Positions 44,056-53,704 of a DNA stretch of 64,000 nucleotides are shown one piece after another (position 1 is the first letter of the stretch; each line of letters opens with the position of its first letter). This DNA comes from Methylophilus medardensis. GTDB lineage: Bacteria > Pseudomonadota > Gammaproteobacteria > Burkholderiales > Methylophilaceae. The stretch is taken from NCBI RefSeq assembly GCF_006363915.1, contig NZ_CP040946.1. One strand, written 5' to 3'. The translations under genes were made by a program, and so were the position numbers. The notes beneath the pieces were generated by a model. That model was not told the DNA's origin. It saw only the letters and a program-made list of their open reading frames with translations, and did no database searches.

Positions 44056-44694
44056 TTATTTGGCTTTTCTAAATGTGAGGTTGATGCGTCGGAGGCCCGT
44101 GAGTGAGTGAGCGTGCGGCTTGACCACAGATACGCCATGGTAATAACGTCGGCTCGCGCCTCCCCACACCACGATGTCGCCATGTTGCAGCGGAATTTTC
44201 ACGGTTGGATCACTGCGTTTGACCCCACCAAACAAAAAAGTGGCGGGCATGCCTATTGATACCGACACGATAGGCTGCGTAAAGTCCTGTTCATCTCTAT
44301 CCTGATGCAGCCCCATTTTGCTGCCGGGCGCATATACATTGATTAAACAACTATCTGCCACAAAGTTTGCGTAGCCGGCTTGCAGTGCGGCGGCCGTGGA
44401 CAATGCTTGCATCACCGCCGGAATCGCCGGCCAGGCCTGCTGCGTGGCGGGGTCTTGGGCGCTATACCCATAGCCTTGTGTGCTGCCTACCCAACCCCAA
44501 TCGCCCATACTGCTGGTGGCGACAGACATCAGGTGGCCCATGGGCGTCATCATGCGCTGTGCGGGGTAGGCGGCCAGATGCTGCGCCAATACTTGCCACA
44601 GCGTCGGCATCACCGGCAAGGCAAAACCAGGCAGCCAATAAGCGCCAGTGGCAATCATGACGGGCGTGGTGGGGTGGTCTGAAAATAAATCCAT
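44056..44694 (-). CDS. alkB: AlkB-type Fe(II)/2-oxoglutarate DNA demethylase
   Basis: Reverses alkylation of DNA bases (1-methyladenine, 3-methylcytosine) by oxidation. The 212-aa protein has the AlkB tryptophan-rich segment, the iron-binding HxD in GLHQDRDEQDF, the distal His in YYHGVS and the 2-oxoglutarate arginines in LRRINLTFRKA. Full length for AlkB. It lies 12 bases downstream of the polysaccharide-deacetylase-like gene, so the two may share a transcript. No ada gene is in the window. Confidence 0.95.
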   Translation of the reverse strand: MDLFSDHPTTPVMIATGAYWLPGFALPVMPTLWQVLAQHLAAYPAQRMMTPMGHLMSVATSSMGDWGWVGSTQGYGYSAQDPATQQAWPAIPAVMQALSTAAALQAGYANFVADSCLINVYAPGSKMGLHQDRDEQDFTQPIVSVSIGMPATFLFGGVKRSDPTVKIPLQHGDIVVWGGASRRYYHGVSVVKPHAHSLTGLRRINLTFRKAK

Positions 44695-44706
44695 CGTATT
44701 GCTCGC

Positions 44707-45615
44707 TTATGGCATCCACTCAATGGTCACGTTTTTTTGTTTGGCTAGTTGCTCCATGCGTGGGATGGCACGCTCCAAACGCAGCAGATAGTCTGCAGCA
44801 GACTCTTGATGAAAGCCCATCACCATCACCGGTTCATGCGCCACTAAGTGTTGTTCGAATAGGGCCAGCAATTGTTTGCTATTGGTGTAGTCGGCCAGCG
44901 CGGCATTGTTGGGGTATTCCATGAGTTGGTAGCCTAGCGCATAGGGTTGGTTAAGCTGCGCGGTGTGTGCGTGTAATTGTTGTAGCATTTTGATCAGTGG
45001 GCTGTCGCGATGCCAGCGTGTGGTTAATAACTGCGCATCAATCCGTGAACTATCCCATAAAAACTGGTTGGCCTCTAGCGCGGCTTGCAATTTTGGTCCT
45101 AATTGCCAAGCCCCGGCCCTAAAGTGCCGTGGTCGGTTGAAGCCATTACTCACTAGCATGGCACTGGCGCAATTGACCAGCTCGGTAAGTTCGGTCTGGC
45201 TGTAGGCAAACTCTAGACTGACCGAATGGCCGCAACTGCTTTGCGCGCATTGCTCATCGATATCGGCAATCGATGGCCCCGGTTGGTAGCGAATGCCGCA
45301 ATATTCCACCAGTCTGCGCATGGGATGAAGATGCAGACCAATGGTGTCTTGCGGCAATAACGTGCTGCGTATCTGGCTGCCGATTTGCGCACGATTGACG
45401 CCGGGCTGGATAAAATAAACCGGGTTAATTAGATGTAACAGGGGAATATGCGGGAACTGTTGCCTAAATTTTTGCATGGCTTGCAGATTGTCCTCTTGCA
45501 GCCACAAGCCCTCCCAATCGACCGTGACCCACAGCTGCATGACTTCACGCGTGTTGCCCGCGATGGGCAGGGTTAACAGCATGAAAAGCACAAAATATCG
45601 AAAAAAGTCACGCAT
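44707..45615 (-). CDS. Polysaccharide deacetylase-like (NodB-fold) secreted protein
   Basis: The 302-aa protein has an N-terminal signal peptide (about 1-22) and a deacetylase-like barrel: VTVDWEGLWL (Asp), GLHLHPMRR (HxxxxxH-type metal site), RHFRAGAWQLG, and MGFHQES near the C-terminus. These fit the wall-associated, divergent branch of carbohydrate esterase family 4. It would act in the periplasm on a cell-surface polysaccharide, substrate unknown. Start ATG 45615; alkB follows 12 bases later. Confidence 0.75.
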   Translation of the reverse strand: MRDFFRYFVLFMLLTLPIAGNTREVMQLWVTVDWEGLWLQEDNLQAMQKFRQQFPHIPLLHLINPVYFIQPGVNRAQIGSQIRSTLLPQDTIGLHLHPMRRLVEYCGIRYQPGPSIADIDEQCAQSSCGHSVSLEFAYSQTELTELVNCASAMLVSNGFNRPRHFRAGAWQLGPKLQAALEANQFLWDSSRIDAQLLTTRWHRDSPLIKMLQQLHAHTAQLNQPYALGYQLMEYPNNAALADYTNSKQLLALFEQHLVAHEPVMVMGFHQESAADYLLRLERAIPRMEQLAKQKNVTIEWMP

Positions 45616-45692
45616 CTTGCGGGGCGCTCCTCGTCGGACAGTGTGTTAGGGCGGGTGCGCTCCATCTATATCGGCAGGGTCGCACGGAGTCA

Positions 45693-45744
45693 ACGACGGC
45701 TCATCAGCGTTGCCGCCTACTGCCTGATTCACTGCACCCGTCGT
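45693..45744. other. Two-stage inverted repeat in the intergenic region before the MFS gene
   Basis: ACGACGG (45693-45699) pairs with CCGTCGT (45738-45744), and inside it ATCAG (45703-45707) pairs with CTGAT (45724-45728). It could be an RNA structure in the 5' leader of the minus-strand deacetylase gene. No T-tract and no known riboswitch motif. Confidence 0.3.
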
Positions 45745-45791
45745 CGTATTGTAGGGGATTCCGAGACAATCTGCCATGCAAGGGGATAGCG

Positions 45792-45797
45792 TATAAT
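45792..45797 (+). promoter_or_regulatory. Consensus -10 box directly before the MFS start
   Basis: TATAAT at 45792-45797 is only seven bases before the ATG at 45805, so transcription would begin at or near the start codon. No good -35 box is seen at 16-18 bp. Confidence 0.45.
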
Positions 45798-45804
45798 TGA
45801 GGCT

Positions 45805-47037
45805 ATGTCCTTATCCGTCCGTCAGATTCTTGCCCATCAGGGCTTTGCGTTTCCCAAGTTGTTGGCTTTTCGTATCTTGATGGTGCTGTCGTATCAGATG
45901 ATGATGGTCGCCATTGGTTGGCATATTTACGAGTTGACGCATGATCCCTGGTCGCTCGGCTTGATCGGTTTGGCCGAGGTGATCCCTTATATGGGCAGTG
46001 CACTGTTTGCTGGCCATGCGGTGGATCATTACTTTTCTCGCCGTGGTTTTGCCGCGGTCTCCGCTTTGTTTCTGGCCTTGAACGCAGCCTTGTTGGTGGT
46101 GGTCACGCAACACCAGTCCGCGCATACCGTGTGGTGGATTTATGGCATTGTGGCGCTGACAGGTTTTGCCCGTGCCTTGATTTCGCCAAGCTATAACACC
46201 TTGTTCGCCTTGATCATTCCACGTGCCTCGATTGCTAAAGCCTCGGGCATCGGCAGCTCCATGTTCCAGATCGGCCTGATTGTCGGCCCGGCGATTGGCG
46301 GCCTGCTGATCGGCTTTGCCGACAAATCGATCACCTACGGCTTGGCGGCATTGTTAGCGCTGAGCGCCGCGCTGGCGGCCATGATGTTGCGGGTCAAAGA
46401 ACACCGCAGTCACGAACCGATGAAGGTCTTTGCCAGCATCGGCGAGGGCTTGCGCTTTGTGCAACGCACCCAAGTCGTGCTTGGCGCACAATTGCTGGAT
46501 ATGTTTGCCGTGCTGTTTGGCGGGACGGTCGCCATGCTGCCAGCCTTTGTGCATGATGTGTACCAAATGGGGCCTGAAGGATTGGGTGTGTTACGCGCCT
46601 CACCAGCGATTGGCGCCATCGTGTCGGGCCTGTGGCTGGCAAAGCATCCGATCCATGAGCACAGTGGCCGCTGGCTGTTGTTAGCGGTTGCTGGGTTTGG
46701 CTTAAGTATGATTGCCTTTGGCTTATGCGACACCTATTGGCTGGCGATTGTCATCCTAGCGATTTCCGGCATGATGGATGCGGTTTCTGTGGTTTTGCGG
46801 CAAACCATTTTGCAATTAGCCACACCGGACAATATGCGTGGACGCGTCTCTGCCATCAACGGTATTTTTATCGGTTCGTCGAATGAGTTAGGCGCATTTG
46901 AATCTGGCCTCACCGCGCGGCTGATGGGCTTGGTACCATCGGTGGTGTTTGGTGGCTGTATGACCATTGCCGTGGTGGCGGTGACGGCCATTAAAGCGCC
47001 CAAATTGCGCGATCTGCATTTATCACAGTTGCATTAA
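45805..47037 (+). CDS. Major facilitator superfamily transporter (EntS-like)
   Basis: The 410-aa membrane protein has about 10-12 hydrophobic helices, with the opening FRILMVLSYQMMMVAIGWHIYELT and the later GMMDAVSVVLRQTILQLATPDNMRGRVSAIN motif characteristic of the EntS/macrolide-exporter-like MFS branch. Substrate unknown. The upstream TATAAT overlaps the leader, and no ribosome-binding site is visible. Its coding strand faces away from the deacetylase/alkB pair. A bidirectional terminator follows. Confidence 0.9.
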   Translation: MSLSVRQILAHQGFAFPKLLAFRILMVLSYQMMMVAIGWHIYELTHDPWSLGLIGLAEVIPYMGSALFAGHAVDHYFSRRGFAAVSALFLALNAALLVVVTQHQSAHTVWWIYGIVALTGFARALISPSYNTLFALIIPRASIAKASGIGSSMFQIGLIVGPAIGGLLIGFADKSITYGLAALLALSAALAAMMLRVKEHRSHEPMKVFASIGEGLRFVQRTQVVLGAQLLDMFAVLFGGTVAMLPAFVHDVYQMGPEGLGVLRASPAIGAIVSGLWLAKHPIHEHSGRWLLLAVAGFGLSMIAFGLCDTYWLAIVILAISGMMDAVSVVLRQTILQLATPDNMRGRVSAINGIFIGSSNELGAFESGLTARLMGLVPSVVFGGCMTIAVVAVTAIKAPKLRDLHLSQLH

Positions 47038-47141
47038 GCCCCATTGCGGCCATGCGACATTCGTTGCGCAGTGTGCGAGGATTCAGGCCGCATCGACGGC
47101 TGGTCGATGCCGGTCACTGATTAGGCCACCCCAAAAACAAA

Positions 47142-47165
47142 AGAAGCCCACGGGGGCTTCTTTTT
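47142..47165. terminator. Bidirectional intrinsic terminator between MFS and RND genes
   Basis: AGAAGCCC (47142-47149) pairs with GGGCTTCT (47154-47161) around ACGG. T-tract 47161-47165 on the plus strand and an A-rich left flank (T-rich on the minus strand) let it serve both convergent genes. Confidence 0.85.
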
Positions 47166-47185
47166 GTTGGTTGGCGCAAATTACC

Positions 47186-48646
47186 TTATGGCTTGGCGTT
47201 CGCGCTGTCCGCCGATTGCCAACCGCCGCCCAGTGAACGATATAAATCTACCACCGCGGCAATTTGTTGCTGTTTGGTTTCAATTAACTCCATTTTGGCA
47301 TCTAAGGCATCGCGTTGGGTCAATAGCACCTCCATGTAGTCAGCGCGGGCGGCTTTAAACAACTGGTTCGCGACATCAATCGACTGGGTTAAGGCTTCTA
47401 CCTGCTTGTTTTTCAACTGGTAGTTTTTATCCAGATTGTCGATGTTCGCCACCTGATTAGCCACTTCCATGTAAGCGTTGATGATCTTTTGCTCGTAGTC
47501 ATACGCGGCTTGAATCTGCATCGCATTGGCACTCTTGTATTGTGCTTCAATCGCATTTCGGTTGATCAAAGGCGCCACCAGTTCACCACCAAACGATGCC
47601 ATCACCGAGGCTGGAATATTCAGCAAGTATTTGGGATCAAATGCCTGAAAACCCAACCCGCCTCGAATAGAGAACGAAGGATAAAAATTGGCTTTCGCCA
47701 CATCAATATTCAGCTTGGCGGCAGATAGCTCCAGTTCGGCCTGACGGATATCCGGACGATTGGAGAGGAGTTCAGAAGGCACGCCGGTTTGCATCACTTT
47801 GTTTTGCATGGCCATAAAGTCCGCCGATGCCCGCTGAATTGGTTGCGGTGTTCTACCCAACAAATAATTGATGCGGTTTTCGGTTTCTACAATGCTTTGT
47901 TTCAGCACGTATTGGCGGCTCTGGTTTTTTTTCACTTCCGCATCAAACCGTTTCACCGCCAATGAGTTGGCGCGCGCATATTGCTGCAACGCTTTGACCA
48001 CCGAGAGTGCGTTTTGCTGAATCTGAATATTTTGATCCAAGGTTTGCAGTTCGTTGTCGAGCGCGATCAGCTCGTAATAAGCATGCGCCACCTCGGCAAC
48101 CAGATTGGTCACTAAAAAGTTTTTACCTTCAATGGTGGCCATGTACTCCATTACCGCTACCTTGGTCGCATTGCGCAGTTTTTTCCATACATCCAGCTCC
48201 CAAGAAGCTACCAAACCAAATTGGTAGTTGCCTAGGAATCGAGGGTTGGAGCGGCCGTCGCGGATATCCAAGTTTTCTTCGACGGCGCCATTACGCGTGT
48301 ATTTGCCCACTTTTTCTTTATCAGCGCTGGCGCCGATGCCGACAAATGGTAAGTACTCCCCTTTACGCGCTTGGATTTCATTTTGCGCAACGCTGATCCG
48401 TTGCGCCATGATGTGGATTTCTTTGTTGTTATTGACGGCAGTGTCTATCAGAGACACCAGATTCGGATCGTCAAAAAAGTCCTGCCACTTGACGCTGGCG
48501 CTATTGCCGGCAGGGGTCACGGTTTCCTGATATTGCGTGGGCAAACTGGTGTCTGCCTGCTTGCTATTGATTAAGGGAATGGCGCAGGACTGCAGCATCA
48601 AAGCCACTGCCCCTGCCACCAGCCATTGTAAACGCTTATTCTTCAT
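47186..48646 (-). CDS. RND efflux outer-membrane lipoprotein, NodT/OprM type
   Basis: Outer-membrane channel of a tripartite efflux pump. The 486-aa product begins with a lipoprotein signal (lipobox LQS before C21) and two outer-membrane-factor repeats, with SNRPDIRQAELELSAAKLNI and ANFYPSFSIRGGLGFQ as the second-repeat signature. Four ATG codons in a row (48655, 48652, 48649, 48646) overlap the end of the RND gene; 48646 or 48649 has suitable spacing to AGGA. Last gene of the adaptor-pump-channel operon. Confidence 0.93.
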   Translation of the reverse strand: MKNKRLQWLVAGAVALMLQSCAIPLINSKQADTSLPTQYQETVTPAGNSASVKWQDFFDDPNLVSLIDTAVNNNKEIHIMAQRISVAQNEIQARKGEYLPFVGIGASADKEKVGKYTRNGAVEENLDIRDGRSNPRFLGNYQFGLVASWELDVWKKLRNATKVAVMEYMATIEGKNFLVTNLVAEVAHAYYELIALDNELQTLDQNIQIQQNALSVVKALQQYARANSLAVKRFDAEVKKNQSRQYVLKQSIVETENRINYLLGRTPQPIQRASADFMAMQNKVMQTGVPSELLSNRPDIRQAELELSAAKLNIDVAKANFYPSFSIRGGLGFQAFDPKYLLNIPASVMASFGGELVAPLINRNAIEAQYKSANAMQIQAAYDYEQKIINAYMEVANQVANIDNLDKNYQLKNKQVEALTQSIDVANQLFKAARADYMEVLLTQRDALDAKMELIETKQQQIAAVVDLYRSLGGGWQSADSANAKP

Positions 48647-51600
48647 CATCATCATCCTGATGGGAGTTGTATTTGTAGGTCTCGGTCAGTGGTTCGGTCT
48701 CTTCCTTACGGATCAGCGATTTGCCATCTGCCAGCGTGCCAAAAATGTAATAAAGGCCCGGAATCACCACCACCCCGAACAGGGTGCCGAACAGCATGCC
48801 CCCCATCGCAGAGGTGCCGATGGTACGGTTACCGACGGCGCCCGCGCCGGTGGCAATCACCAATGGGATCAGGCCGGCAATAAAGGCAAATGAAGTCATC
48901 AAAATTGGACGGAACCTGGTTTTGGCCCCTTCAATCGCCGCATCCCGGATAGACATCCCCTGGCTATGTTTCTGTACGGCAAACTCGACAATCAGCACGG
49001 CGTTTTTACCTAACAAGCCAATCAACATAATCAGGCCGACCTGTGCATAAATATCGTTCGCCAATCCCATGATTTTGAGTAGAAACAACGAACCAAAGAT
49101 ACCCGCGGGCAGCGACAGAATCACCGCAAATGGCAGGATGAAGCTCTCATACTGCGCAGCCAGTACCATGTACACAAACACCAGCACGACGAGGAAAATC
49201 ATCAAGGCTTCATTGCCGCGTTTTTCCTCGTCATAGGACAAGCCTTCCCATGCGATGTCGTAGCCTTTAGGCAGGGTGGCACGCGCCACTTCTTTCACCG
49301 CATTAATTGCCGCAGCCGTGGTGTAGCCTGGGGCTGGTTCAGCGCGGATGGCGGCAGAGTTATACAGGTTATAACGCGTGATTTCGTTAGGGCCCTGACG
49401 TTTTTTCATGGTCATGAAGGCAGAATAAGGCACCATTTCACCGTCCTCGTTTTTCACAAAATAGTTTAAAACATCACTCGGATAGCGGCGGAACTCAGGC
49501 CCGGCCTGCGTGTAGACTTTGAAGAAGTTGTTAAAGCGGATAAAGCCTTGCTCGTAGGTACTGCCGATCAGGATATCCAGATTGTCCATGGCATCAGAGA
49601 TCGATACTTTTTTCTGCATGGCCAATTGGTTATCAATCACCAACTCATATTGCGGATAGTTGGCCGCATAAAAGGTGAACAGGCCGGTCAGCTCTTTACG
49701 CTTACCGAGGTTTTGCATGAACTCCTTGTTGATTTTGTCGAACACGTAGTAGTCGGCACTGGTGGTTTTGTCGAGCAGACGCAGTGATAAGCCAGAAGCT
49801 GCACCATACCCCGGCACGGCCGGCGGTTGAAAGTATTCCACCACAGCACCAAAGTTTTTGGTTTTTTCTTCCAATTCAGCAATGATCTGCTTCACGGACT
49901 GTTTACGCTCTGACCAATCTTTGAGGTTAATAATACAGGTACCGGCGTTTGAGCCGCGCCCTTCCGTCAACACCTCATAACCGGCCAGTGAGGAGACTGA
50001 CTCCACCCCCTCGACTTGCTTGGCCAGCGTTTGTAAATGACGCGCTACCTTGTTCGTCGTCTCGAGCGTTGAGCCGGGCGGCGTTTGGATAATCGCATAA
50101 ATCATGCCCTGATCTTCACCAGGAATAAACCCCGCTGGCAAGGTTTTGTCGACAAAGAAAATACCAACAGAAAACAGGGCCAACACAATAAAAGTCACCG
50201 ACCGTAGGGTCACCACTTTTTCAAGAAAGTTGGTATAGCGCCCGGTGACTTTTTCAAATAACCAGTTAAAGCCATCGAGAAACAGCGAGATGGGTGTTTT
50301 GCGTTTGGGTTGGCCATGCGTATCTTTAAGAATCATGGCGCACAGCACCGGCGTCAAAGTCAGGGCCACAATCCCCGACAGCACAATAGAGGAGGCCATG
50401 GTAATGGCAAATTGGCGGTAAAACACGCCGACTGGCCCCGGCATGAACGTGATCGGGATAAATACCGAGGTCATCAACATGGTGATCGCTACAATCGCGC
50501 CGCCGATTTCACCCAGCACGCGCTGCACTGCAATGTAGGGGCCAACATGGTCTGAGGCCATTTTGGCATGTACCGCTTCTACCACCACAATCGCATCATC
50601 TACCACCACGCCAATCGCGAGCACCAGCGCGAACAGTGTGACCAAGTTGATACTGAGACCGAATGCCTTCATGACAAAAAACGCACCAATCAGCGAGATA
50701 GGCACCGCGAGGGTCGGGATCAGGGTCGAGCGCCAATCCCCCAGAAAAATAAACACGACCAACGCGACCAGCACGAAGGCCTCTGCCAAGGTGTGGATCA
50801 CTTTTTCAATCGAAGCGTCGAGGAACTTAGACACGTCATAATTGATTTCATAGTCCATGCCTGCCGGAAAGCTTTGTTTCAGCTCTTCCATTTTGGTTTT
50901 GACGTCGGCAATCACTTCGCTGGCATTGGTGCCATAGTTTTGCTTAAGGACGATGGCGGCAGAAGGGTAGCCATCTTTATTCGAGTAGATATCAAAAAAC
51001 TCACTGCCCAGCTCGACTTTAGCCACATCGCGTAAGTGCAGAATCTCACCGTTTGAATCGGCGCGAATGATGATGTTGCCATACTCTTCAGGCTTGTTAT
51101 AACGGCCCTTGTAGACCAGTACATACTCCTTAGATTGGGCATAAATACCCGAGCTCTGACCCAAGCGACCGGGGCGGCCAATGATGCTCTGGCTACTGAT
51201 CGCATCCATCACTTCTTTGGTCGATACTTTGTAAGCCCGCATGCGCTCGGGGTTGAGCCAAATCCGCATCGCAAACTGGCGGCTACCCAGGTTTTGCGCC
51301 TGTGCAATCCCATGTACGCGTTGGATTTCAGGAATCACGCTGACGTTGACATAGTTAAACAGGAATTTCTCGTCGGCGTTTTTATCTTTACTGTATAAGT
51401 TCACGTACATCAGCATGCTGGGCTGTACCGTGTTCACGATCACCCCTTCTAGCTGCACCAGCGGCGGCAGTTTACTCATGACCTGATCGAGCCGGGTTTT
51501 CACCAGCACCATGGCGGCGTTTGGATCGACGCCCAAGTCGAAAATGACTTGGATGGTGGCTTCACCCGCACTGGTAGCATCCGACACGATATATTTCATG

Positions 51601-51821
51601 CCCGGCACACCGTTAATGGCGCGCTCGATAGAAATCAGCGAGGATTGCACCAACACATCGGCACTAGAGCCAGGAAAAGCCAGCGTTACAATGACGCGCG
51701 GCGGGGCAATTTCAGGAAACTGCGAAATAGGCAGGGTTTTAATGGATAAAAACCCTAAAAAAATCATGACCAGCGATAAGACTATCGCCATCACTGGCCG
51801 TCGGAGAAAGATATTTAACAT
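48636..51821 (-). CDS. RND multidrug efflux transporter (HAE1/AcrB type)
   Basis: Proton-driven inner-membrane pump, 1061 aa, the usual AcrB-class length. It shows the N-terminal helix LNIFLRRPVMAIVLSLVMIF, the large periplasmic loops, the FALVLAIGVVVDDAIVVVEAV motif with the proton-relay aspartates, GFIPGEDQGMIYA, and the second half ending LIGLLGKNAVLIVEFA and GVVVIPGLYYIFG. The C-terminal tail is DDDDEE, encoded by a short ATG-repeat-like run that overlaps the next gene. Substrates cannot be predicted. Operon order is adaptor, pump, channel. Confidence 0.95.
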   Translation of the reverse strand: MLNIFLRRPVMAIVLSLVMIFLGFLSIKTLPISQFPEIAPPRVIVTLAFPGSSADVLVQSSLISIERAINGVPGMKYIVSDATSAGEATIQVIFDLGVDPNAAMVLVKTRLDQVMSKLPPLVQLEGVIVNTVQPSMLMYVNLYSKDKNADEKFLFNYVNVSVIPEIQRVHGIAQAQNLGSRQFAMRIWLNPERMRAYKVSTKEVMDAISSQSIIGRPGRLGQSSGIYAQSKEYVLVYKGRYNKPEEYGNIIIRADSNGEILHLRDVAKVELGSEFFDIYSNKDGYPSAAIVLKQNYGTNASEVIADVKTKMEELKQSFPAGMDYEINYDVSKFLDASIEKVIHTLAEAFVLVALVVFIFLGDWRSTLIPTLAVPISLIGAFFVMKAFGLSINLVTLFALVLAIGVVVDDAIVVVEAVHAKMASDHVGPYIAVQRVLGEIGGAIVAITMLMTSVFIPITFMPGPVGVFYRQFAITMASSIVLSGIVALTLTPVLCAMILKDTHGQPKRKTPISLFLDGFNWLFEKVTGRYTNFLEKVVTLRSVTFIVLALFSVGIFFVDKTLPAGFIPGEDQGMIYAIIQTPPGSTLETTNKVARHLQTLAKQVEGVESVSSLAGYEVLTEGRGSNAGTCIINLKDWSERKQSVKQIIAELEEKTKNFGAVVEYFQPPAVPGYGAASGLSLRLLDKTTSADYYVFDKINKEFMQNLGKRKELTGLFTFYAANYPQYELVIDNQLAMQKKVSISDAMDNLDILIGSTYEQGFIRFNNFFKVYTQAGPEFRRYPSDVLNYFVKNEDGEMVPYSAFMTMKKRQGPNEITRYNLYNSAAIRAEPAPGYTTAAAINAVKEVARATLPKGYDIAWEGLSYDEEKRGNEALMIFLVVLVFVYMVLAAQYESFILPFAVILSLPAGIFGSLFLLKIMGLANDIYAQVGLIMLIGLLGKNAVLIVEFAVQKHSQGMSIRDAAIEGAKTRFRPILMTSFAFIAGLIPLVIATGAGAVGNRTIGTSAMGGMLFGTLFGVVVIPGLYYIFGTLADGKSLIRKEETEPLTETYKYNSHQDDDDEE

Positions 51822-51856
51822 GGATGCGTCACTTTCGTGTGAGGGCGGCCTAAGCC

Positions 51857-52939
51857 TTATTCTGCGTACAGTTCCAGCTCTGGAATGACTTTTTCAGGTG
51901 CTTTGTAATCCAGGTTGATTTTTTGGCCGTTTTTAACGCGGCGCAAGCCTTCCAGCAATACGGTATCGCTGTCTTTGAGGCCGGACTTCACAATGAATAA
52001 ATGCGGCTGTTCTGCAGCGATCTGAATCATGCGCTGTTCCACTTTGTGGTCTTTGTTGACAACGTACACAAAGGTTTTATCCAGCACTTCAAAGGTGGCT
52101 TTTTGCGGAATCAATAATGCGTTTGGATACGGCACTTCGAGCAAAATCGTGCCTGTTTCGCCATGGCGTAACAGACTGTGCGGGTTGGGAAAGTCAGCGC
52201 GGAACTCGATGTTGCCGGTTTTGTTGTCAAAATCGCCTTCAATCGTTTCAATCGCACCTGCTTGATCAAACAGCGCGCCGTTGGCCATACGCAGTTTTAC
52301 CGGCACCCCTTTTTCTTGTTTCTGATGGATTTTAAAGTCCAGATATTCGGCCTCTGGCACGTTAAAATACACCCACATGCGGCTGTTGTCAGACAAGGTG
52401 GTTAATAAGTCGCCTTCATCCAGCAAGCTGCCTTTTCGCACCAACAAGTGATCCATAATGCCGGTAAAAGGGGCATTAATATTGGTGAAATTCAGGTGCG
52501 TCTGCGCCAACTGTACTTCGGCATTGGCTTTATCCAGCTTGGCTTTACCCAGCGCCAGCTCATTTGGCGACACGATATTTTTTTCGGCCAAGGCTTTGGT
52601 GTTTTCATATTCAATTTGCACGGTCTTGGCTTCTGCTTGTGCTTTGAGCAAATCGACCTGATACACATTGGGCATGATCTTGAACATCGGTTGGCCCTGT
52701 TTGATGACCTGGCCTTCGCCAGCAAACACGTCTTGCAGGTAGCCGCGTTCAAGCGCGCGCAGCTCAATGTGCTGAATCGCATGAATCTGGCAGACATATT
52801 CTTTGGTGATCATGGTGTCTTTGCGCCATGGGGTGGTGACTTCGAGTTTTGGCGTCGCTTCTTCATGCGCCTCCTCTTGATGACAAGCGCTGAGTAGCGC
52901 GCCAAGCAAGCCGATAACGATTAAGTGCTGTTTAATCAT
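51857..52939 (-). CDS. RND efflux periplasmic adaptor lipoprotein (MFP)
   Basis: Links the RND pump to the outer-membrane channel. The 360-aa product has a lipoprotein signal (lipobox LSA before C19), then the membrane-fusion-protein plan: barrel-sandwich halves (RALERGYLQDVFAGEGQVIKQGQ and INAPFTGIMDHLLVRKGSLLDEG) around a hairpin, then the beta-barrel and membrane-proximal domains. It is first in the operon, 35 bases ahead of the pump gene. No regulator gene is adjacent; 52940-53163 upstream holds no gene I can support. Confidence 0.94.
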   Translation of the reverse strand: MIKQHLIVIGLLGALLSACHQEEAHEEATPKLEVTTPWRKDTMITKEYVCQIHAIQHIELRALERGYLQDVFAGEGQVIKQGQPMFKIMPNVYQVDLLKAQAEAKTVQIEYENTKALAEKNIVSPNELALGKAKLDKANAEVQLAQTHLNFTNINAPFTGIMDHLLVRKGSLLDEGDLLTTLSDNSRMWVYFNVPEAEYLDFKIHQKQEKGVPVKLRMANGALFDQAGAIETIEGDFDNKTGNIEFRADFPNPHSLLRHGETGTILLEVPYPNALLIPQKATFEVLDKTFVYVVNKDHKVEQRMIQIAAEQPHLFIVKSGLKDSDTVLLEGLRRVKNGQKINLDYKAPEKVIPELELYAE

Positions 52940-53163
52940 AGTGTGTTCTTATCTTAAAAATGAAGAGGGATTCTTGCAAAAACAGGTGCTTGGTGGCTTG
53001 TGCGCTTGCTGCTGGATGGTCAGCCTAGCCTCTCTTGGCTATGAATCACAAGCACGCTTAAGGCTTGGGCCTTAACGGGCATGGGTGGTACGCAATCAGC
53101 AGAGAGGAAAAGGCGGCAATCCACGGCGACATGCGAAGCGCATACGCGGAAGATACCTGTGTG

Positions 53164-53493
53164 CTAGCGGGGTGGGGCGCGCGACTGCAGGTGGCGAACA
53201 ACGACCGGGCGTGGAATCACGCGGCGGCGAGGCAAAGCCAGCAATGCAAACAGAATCACGCAAGCAACGGGGAGGCTTGCGATGGTAGAAATGAGTGGGA
53301 TGACCGGCGTGAAAGGGGGTTCACCATCGGCGGTGTATTCAATGATTTCTGCCACCCGCACGCGAACCGTATCGTCACTGTAGCTAGAGTGGTCAGAAAA
53401 CTCCGCGACTAATGCAAAGCCGAGCATCGCCAACAGCACTGTGACGACCCACAGTCTGAGCTGTAATGCAGCGGTATTTAAATGTTTATGCAT
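53164..53493 (-). CDS. Small two-helix membrane protein of unknown function
   Basis: The 109-aa protein from ATG 53493 has a short basic N-terminus, a membrane segment at about 10-33, a polar loop of about 35 residues rich in Asp/Ser/Glu, a second membrane segment at about 65-90 and a basic Arg/Pro-rich tail. No family is recognised. An in-frame GTG at 53514 would add seven residues. It lies between the RND operon and the LrgAB pair, on the same strand as both, and may have its own promoter. Coding potential is plausible from the clean two-helix plan, but a non-coding interpretation cannot be excluded. Confidence 0.5.
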   Translation of the reverse strand: MHKHLNTAALQLRLWVVTVLLAMLGFALVAEFSDHSSYSDDTVRVRVAEIIEYTADGEPPFTPVIPLISTIASLPVACVILFALLALPRRRVIPRPVVVRHLQSRAPPR

Positions 53494-53704
53494 AAGTGTA
53501 TTTACGGAGATCACGCGTCATTTCTGTAGCGATCAACAGTCGCTTTGGTCTATCGCGATAAATGCGATTTACAATGCTTACATTAAACGCTTTTACCACG
53601 GGAATGACAATACGCTAGGCGATGCAGTTCTGATAAATTCGCCAAATGTAAGCTGGCTGTCAGTTTCAAGGCGATTGTGACGCTCACCGGCGATGTAAAA
53701 CCGC

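Noticed and set aside
53065..53412. 115-codon plus-strand reading frame antisense to the small membrane protein gene
   Set aside because: No hydrophobic or domain pattern, and the opposite frame gives a clean two-helix protein.
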